A stretch of DNA of 64,000 nucleotides, taken from positions 278,787 through 342,786 of the forward strand of contig NZ_QJJJ01000004.1 of assembly GCF_003201865.1 (NCBI RefSeq). Direction: 5' to 3'. Every line of letters starts with the position of its first letter. Within the stretch, counting starts at the first letter, position 1. Origin of the DNA: Methylobacterium sp. B4. Lineage in GTDB: Bacteria > Pseudomonadota > Alphaproteobacteria > Rhizobiales > Beijerinckiaceae. Below, one piece after another: positions 60,611-64,000 of this stretch. Made by a program: the position numbers and the translations under genes. Below the pieces are notes generated by a model. The model worked only from the letters and a program-made list of their open reading frames with translations. It had not been told where the DNA came from and ran no database searches.

Positions 60611-61885
60611 TCAGACGTAGCCGAGGTGGAGGCGCTGGCGCAGGTAGGCCTCGCCGTCGAGATCGCGCTTGGTGTCGACATCGCCCGAGGTCAGGTCCTC
60701 GTAGACGAAGCGGGTGTGGAGGCCGCGCTGGCGGGCGGCGGCGAGCAGGCGGCTGCGATAGTTCTCCAGGAGCGCCAGCACCCGGGCGTCGAGCTTGCGC
60801 ACCTCCTCGAAGCGGGCGCGGTGGCGCGTGTGGTTGCGCAGGCTCTTGGCTTGGTCCGCCTCGCGCCGGTCGGCCTGATCGCGGGCACGCTGCGCCTCCT
60901 CGATGCGCTGGCGCTGCTTCGGCTCCAGCAGCGTGCGGTAGCGCTTGCGCAGCCGCGCCCGCAGCACCTCCAGCCGGTGGCGCTCCTCCATGAAGTTCGG
61001 CACCGGATCGTGGAACACGATCGCCCAAGCCAGCCCGATCGCGTAGACGAACACGTTCATGATCAGCGCCAGCCCGTAGATCGAGACGGTGCTGGCGCCC
61101 CCCTCCCCGAGCGCGTCGGAGCGCGCGACCGCCTCCGCGACGAGGTAGGAGCGGCTGAACACGATGGCCGCGGCGCCGATCAGCAGAAGCAGCACGCCGA
61201 TGCCGAGGAGGCGCAGGCTCTCGGCCTTGAGCCGCCCGGTGACGTTCTCGCCGAAGCGCTCGCTCCATTGCCGGATCAACTGACCGATCAGGTGGCTGGA
61301 GAAGGCCAGTCCGAAGGCGATCAGCGTGACGCTCATCGTCGCGAAGGCGGGCGTGAGGAAGTCGATCTTGAGAAAGGCCGAGAGGTTGATCGGGTACTCG
61401 GCCATCACGAACAGGAACAGGCCGAAGTAATACAGCCCCGGCCGCCAGGTCTGGGCGTCGCGGCCGTGCTCGGCGCGCTTGCGCTCGTACTCGGTGTGGA
61501 GGCGCGCGATCTCGGCGTTGAGGTCGATGATCTCCTTGCGCTGGAAGAAGTTCGCCCGCTCGGTGGCGAGGTTGCTCTGCTTGGCTTGCTCGATGCCGTC
61601 CTTCTCGGCCTCGAGCAGGAAGCCCTCGTTGCCGGCCGCCGTCTTCTCGTCGGCGAGGCCGCGCCGCACCTCGCCCAGCGCGGACTGGCGCGCCGCCGCG
61701 ACGTGCTGCTGGTACCAGGCACGCATGGCGCTCGTGAGGAGCGCGGGGCTCTCGGCGCTGGCGCCATGGGGCGCCGACAGAGAGAGGATCGGCTGATCCG
61801 ACTCCGTCTCGAGCCGGGCCGCGAGATCGCGCGCGAGGGCGCCCTCCGCGCTGACATCCAGGGCTTGGTACTCGACCAGACTCAT
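60611..61885 (-). CDS. Multi-pass membrane protein with long coiled-coil regions
   Basis: 424 residues from the ATG at 61885 (MSLVEYQALDVSAEG), which has an AGGCGAG ribosome site; a TTG 12 codons earlier is an alternative. Residues about 55-155 form a charged coiled coil ending LNAEIARLHTEYERKRAEHG. About four helices follow (YYFGLFLFVMAEYPINLSAF; FATMSVTLIAFGLAFSSHLI; LLGIGVLLLLIGAAAIVFSR; YGLALIMNVFVYAIGLAWAI). A second basic coiled coil (residues about 310-400) ends the protein. Both ends are probably cytoplasmic. No known family; the overall plan recalls MotA/ZorA-type proteins without their signature residues. Confidence 0.75.
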   Translation of the reverse strand: MSLVEYQALDVSAEGALARDLAARLETESDQPILSLSAPHGASAESPALLTSAMRAWYQQHVAAARQSALGEVRRGLADEKTAAGNEGFLLEAEKDGIEQAKQSNLATERANFFQRKEIIDLNAEIARLHTEYERKRAEHGRDAQTWRPGLYYFGLFLFVMAEYPINLSAFLKIDFLTPAFATMSVTLIAFGLAFSSHLIGQLIRQWSERFGENVTGRLKAESLRLLGIGVLLLLIGAAAIVFSRSYLVAEAVARSDALGEGGASTVSIYGLALIMNVFVYAIGLAWAIVFHDPVPNFMEERHRLEVLRARLRKRYRTLLEPKQRQRIEEAQRARDQADRREADQAKSLRNHTRHRARFEEVRKLDARVLALLENYRSRLLAAARQRGLHTRFVYEDLTSGDVDTKRDLDGEAYLRQRLHLGYV

Positions 61886-61910
61886 GGAACTCGCCTCATG
61901 ACAATCGAAC

Positions 61911-62879
61911 TCATCGCTCAAGGCTCTCGACGAGGACGCGCCGCTCGCGCAGGTCGATCAGGACGGGGGTGTCGCGGGCGATGACGACCTCGGCCGGCGG
62001 GGCCTTGGGCGGTGCTGCGACCGCCTCCTTCGGCACGGCCGGCCGTTCGACCTCGCTGGCGCGCTTGGCCTCCATCGTCACCGGCTGGCGGGTTTCGAGG
62101 GGCACGAAGGTCCGTTCCCCGATCACCACCGGCGCCCGGGCGATCGTGGGGGGCGGCAGCGCGGGCGGCGCGACCGGGGCGGCCTGCTGGACCGGTGTGG
62201 CGACGACGCCCGGCAGGCGCTCGAAGGCGTCGATGCAGACCTGCCGCTGCGCCTCGTTCGCTCCCGCGCAGACGAGGTCGCGTTGGCGCGACAGCCAGAC
62301 GCCGACGGCCTCCGCCCTGCGCCCGAACAGGAACTCGACCCGCCGGTTGCGGGCCATGCCGGCCTCGGAGGTGTTGGGCGCGAGCGGGATCGCCTCGCCG
62401 AAGCCGACCTGCCAGATCTGGGCTTGACGGACCCTGCGGGCGTGGAGCGCCAGGGCGACGCTGCGGGCACGGCGCACCGAGAGGGCGTAATTGTAGCCGT
62501 CATCCGCGCGGGAATCGGTATGTCCGGCCACGAACACCGCCGTGTCGGCCGCTTCGCCCCGCAGCACCTCGGCCACGACCTCGATCACCGCCTGCCCCTC
62601 CGGCCGGAGCACGTCGGAATCCGTGTCGAAGAACACCCGCTGGTCGAAGACCCAGCGCGAGATCGGGATGTCGACGGGAATGGAGCGCGGCAGGGCAGAG
62701 CGGTCGATGCGGTAGGTGTCGATCCGCGGAACCGTGCCGAGGCTCCGCATCGCCAGGGACCTCAGCCGCGTGAGGCGGTCCTCGTGCTCGATCTGCACGG
62801 TTTCGGGCCAGGACAGGATTCGATCCTGCCCGGCGGCGGAAACGGGCGCCGACAGCAGGACGGCCAGGGCCGCCCGCAT
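61911..62879 (-). CDS. Periplasmic OmpA-domain protein
   Basis: 322 residues from the ATG at 62879, with a short signal peptide (MRAALAVLLSAPVSAAG). An OmpA/MotB peptidoglycan-binding domain at about residues 80-190: FFDTDSDVLRPEGQAVIEVV, VAGHTDSRADDGYNYALSVR, RARSVALAL and MARNRRVEFLFGRRAE. The C-terminal 130 residues are Pro/Ala/Val-rich, with little structure. It lacks a beta barrel and a lipobox, so it is soluble in the periplasm, bound to peptidoglycan. First gene of the cassette, behind a clear promoter. Confidence 0.88.
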   Translation of the reverse strand: MRAALAVLLSAPVSAAGQDRILSWPETVQIEHEDRLTRLRSLAMRSLGTVPRIDTYRIDRSALPRSIPVDIPISRWVFDQRVFFDTDSDVLRPEGQAVIEVVAEVLRGEAADTAVFVAGHTDSRADDGYNYALSVRRARSVALALHARRVRQAQIWQVGFGEAIPLAPNTSEAGMARNRRVEFLFGRRAEAVGVWLSRQRDLVCAGANEAQRQVCIDAFERLPGVVATPVQQAAPVAPPALPPPTIARAPVVIGERTFVPLETRQPVTMEAKRASEVERPAVPKEAVAAPPKAPPAEVVIARDTPVLIDLRERRVLVESLER

Positions 62880-62943
62880 CGCTCTCCCGCCCTCACGCCC
62901 ACGCCGCACCACGGAACCGCCCTCGACCCAACCTCTGGTCGCG

Positions 62944-62972
62944 AGATAAGTCGTGACTTAACTCAACGTCAA
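62944..62972 (-). promoter_or_regulatory. Housekeeping-type promoter of the OmpA cassette
   Basis: On the minus strand TTGACG (62967-62972), 17-base spacer, TTATCT (62944-62949), about 65 bases before the OmpA-domain start. The region is AT-rich for this genome. A good match to the sigma-70 type consensus. Confidence 0.72.
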
Positions 62973-63056
62973 CAAATGCTGCCTTGTAAACCTGAGGTTA
63001 AACTAAGGCTTGGCCGAGCGTGGCGCCAGCGCCACACCTGACGGGGGCCGCAGTAG

Positions 63057-63082
63057 AAAAAAGCCCGCTCCGGGGAGCGGGC
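63057..63082 (-). terminator. Rho-independent terminator after the DegP-like gene
   Basis: An 8-bp stem GCCCGCTC/GAGCGGGC (63063-63070 with 63075-63082), a 4-base loop, and six T on the minus strand (63057-63062), about 60 bases after the protease stop. It separates the protease gene from the OmpA cassette. Confidence 0.88.
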
Positions 63083-63142
63083 GCGAAGTCGTGAGGAAGC
63101 CGCGAGAGCGGCGGGACCGTCACGGTCCCGCCCGAGAGGAGA

Positions 63143-64000
63143 TCAGCCCTCCTTGTTGCTGAGCGAGACGGCGACGAAGCGGGTCTGACCCTTGGCGCTC
63201 TTCACCCGCATCAGCACGGCCTTGCGGCCGTTCGATTCGGCGGCGCGGATCTGCGCCTGCACCTCAGAGGGCTTCGAGACGCTGGTGCCGCCGACATCCA
63301 GGATCACGTCGCCCTGGGAGATGCCCTTGGAGGCCGCCGGCCCGGTCGGGTCGACATCCATCACCGCGACACCCTCGTCGCCGAGACCGATCTCGCTGGC
63401 CGGGGCGAGGCTCAGGCCGAGCCGGGCCTGACCGCTCGAGCTGCTCTCGCTGCGGCTCGCCACCTTGCCGTCCCCCGGCAGGGTGCCGAGCTCGACGGTG
63501 GCCACGTCGGACTTGCCGCCGCGCAGATAGGCGAGCTTCACCTCCGTGCCGGGCTTGAGGCCGGCGATCCGGCGCGAGAGGTCGCGGGCATCGTTGACCG
63601 GCGCGCCGTTGACCGATTCGATCACGTCGCCCGATTTGAGACCCGCCTTGGCGGCCGGCGTGCCGCTCTCGGCATGATCGACGAGGGCACCCTTGGCCTT
63701 GTCGAGGCCCAGGCCGTCGGCGATGTCCTTGGTCACCGGCTGGACCTGCACGCCAAGATAGCCGCGCACCACCTTGCCGTCGGTGCGGAGCTGCTCGACC
63801 ACCGTCTGCACGGTCTCGGCGGGGATCGCGAAGGCGAGGCCGACCGAGCCGCCGGAGGGCGAGGCGATCGCCGTGTTCACGCCCACGACCTCGCCGTTGA
63901 CGTTGAAGGTCGGGCCGCCGGAATTGCCCTTGTTGATCGGCGCGTCGATCTGCAGGAAGTCGTCGTAGGGACCGGCGCCGATGTCGCGGCCGCGGGCCGA
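63143..64000 (-). CDS. DegP/Do-family periplasmic serine protease, N-terminus beyond the window
   Basis: The last 285 residues of the protein (5-prime end is outside). It begins just before the catalytic Ser in [15 protein letters not shown], then has substrate-site [20 protein letters not shown] and two PDZ domains ([20 protein letters not shown] and [20 protein letters not shown]). The arrangement of one trypsin-like domain and two PDZ domains is that of DegP/MucD, which degrade or refold damaged periplasmic proteins. Its own terminator follows. Confidence 0.94.
   Translation of the reverse strand, partial: SARGRDIGAGPYDDFLQIDAPINKGNSGGPTFNVNGEVVGVNTAIASPSGGSVGLAFAIPAETVQTVVEQLRTDGKVVRGYLGVQVQPVTKDIADGLGLDKAKGALVDHAESGTPAAKAGLKSGDVIESVNGAPVNDARDLSRRIAGLKPGTEVKLAYLRGGKSDVATVELGTLPGDGKVASRSESSSSGQARLGLSLAPASEIGLGDEGVAVMDVDPTGPAASKGISQGDVILDVGGTSVSKPSEVQAQIRAAESNGRKAVLMRVKSAKGQTRFVAVSLSNKEG

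Overview
The window is high-GC DNA (roughly 70 percent by eye) from an alphaproteobacterium of the order Hyphomicrobiales, most likely Methylobacterium or Methylorubrum. The evidence is the combination of a dcw cluster with meso-diaminopimelate MurE, an LpxI-type lipid A pathway, trpC-moaC-moeA and lexA/comEC/gltX/gltA groupings, a LexA box of the alphaproteobacterial GTTC-N7-GTTC type, and two GGAAC-N16/17-(C/G)GTT promoters typical of EcfG (PhyR) general stress control. The genus is inferred, not proven.

Layout. 1-9352 (minus strand) is the upstream half of the division/cell-wall cluster in the order rsmH, ftsL, ftsI, murE, murF, mraY, murD, then a truncated hot-dog thioesterase. 9822-10229 is the RNase P RNA, followed by ligA. 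12837-15860 holds small secreted proteins, a frameshifted Uma2-family nuclease gene, an adenosine-kinase-like PfkB kinase and a secreted FKBP isomerase. 16215-20305 is an acyl-CoA/amino-acid module: class III CoA-transferase, enoyl-CoA hydratase, GntR/FCD regulator and threonine-aldolase-like enzyme. 20408-27501 mixes envelope or stress genes (DUF4142, YbdK-type carboxylate-amine ligase, lipoprotein, S10 carboxypeptidase), holC, and a DUF350/DUF1190/glutathionylspermidine-synthase-like cassette.

27518-40256 is core metabolism: pyrG, secG, tpiA, a PpiD-like foldase, trpE, trpG, trpD, trpC, moaC and moeA. A small two-gene insert and a hypothetical gene lie between secG and tpiA. 40417-52041 holds fabZ-lpxA-lpxI-lpxB, a DUF188 gene, an IS110-family insertion sequence, gltA, gltX, comEC and lexA. 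The gene order suggests this whole block is inverted relative to the order I remember for other Rhizobiales. 52209-58271 carries a glycine-rich DUF1236 protein, and an MFS permease, BKACE enzyme and tartrate/malate-type dehydrogenase set that looks like a small catabolic unit, plus an aldo/keto reductase. 58759-62879 is the least explained part: a run of four minus-strand envelope genes (OmpA-domain protein, coiled-coil multi-pass membrane protein, secreted protein, glycine-zipper lipoprotein) behind one clear promoter. The window ends inside a DegP/Do-type serine protease.

No tRNA, rRNA or CRISPR array was recognised. The best candidates for something undescribed are the OmpA/coiled-coil/secreted-protein cassette (59354-62879), the IS110 element with a possible bridge-RNA region, and the small protein plus isochorismatase-like pair whose second gene has no usual start codon.
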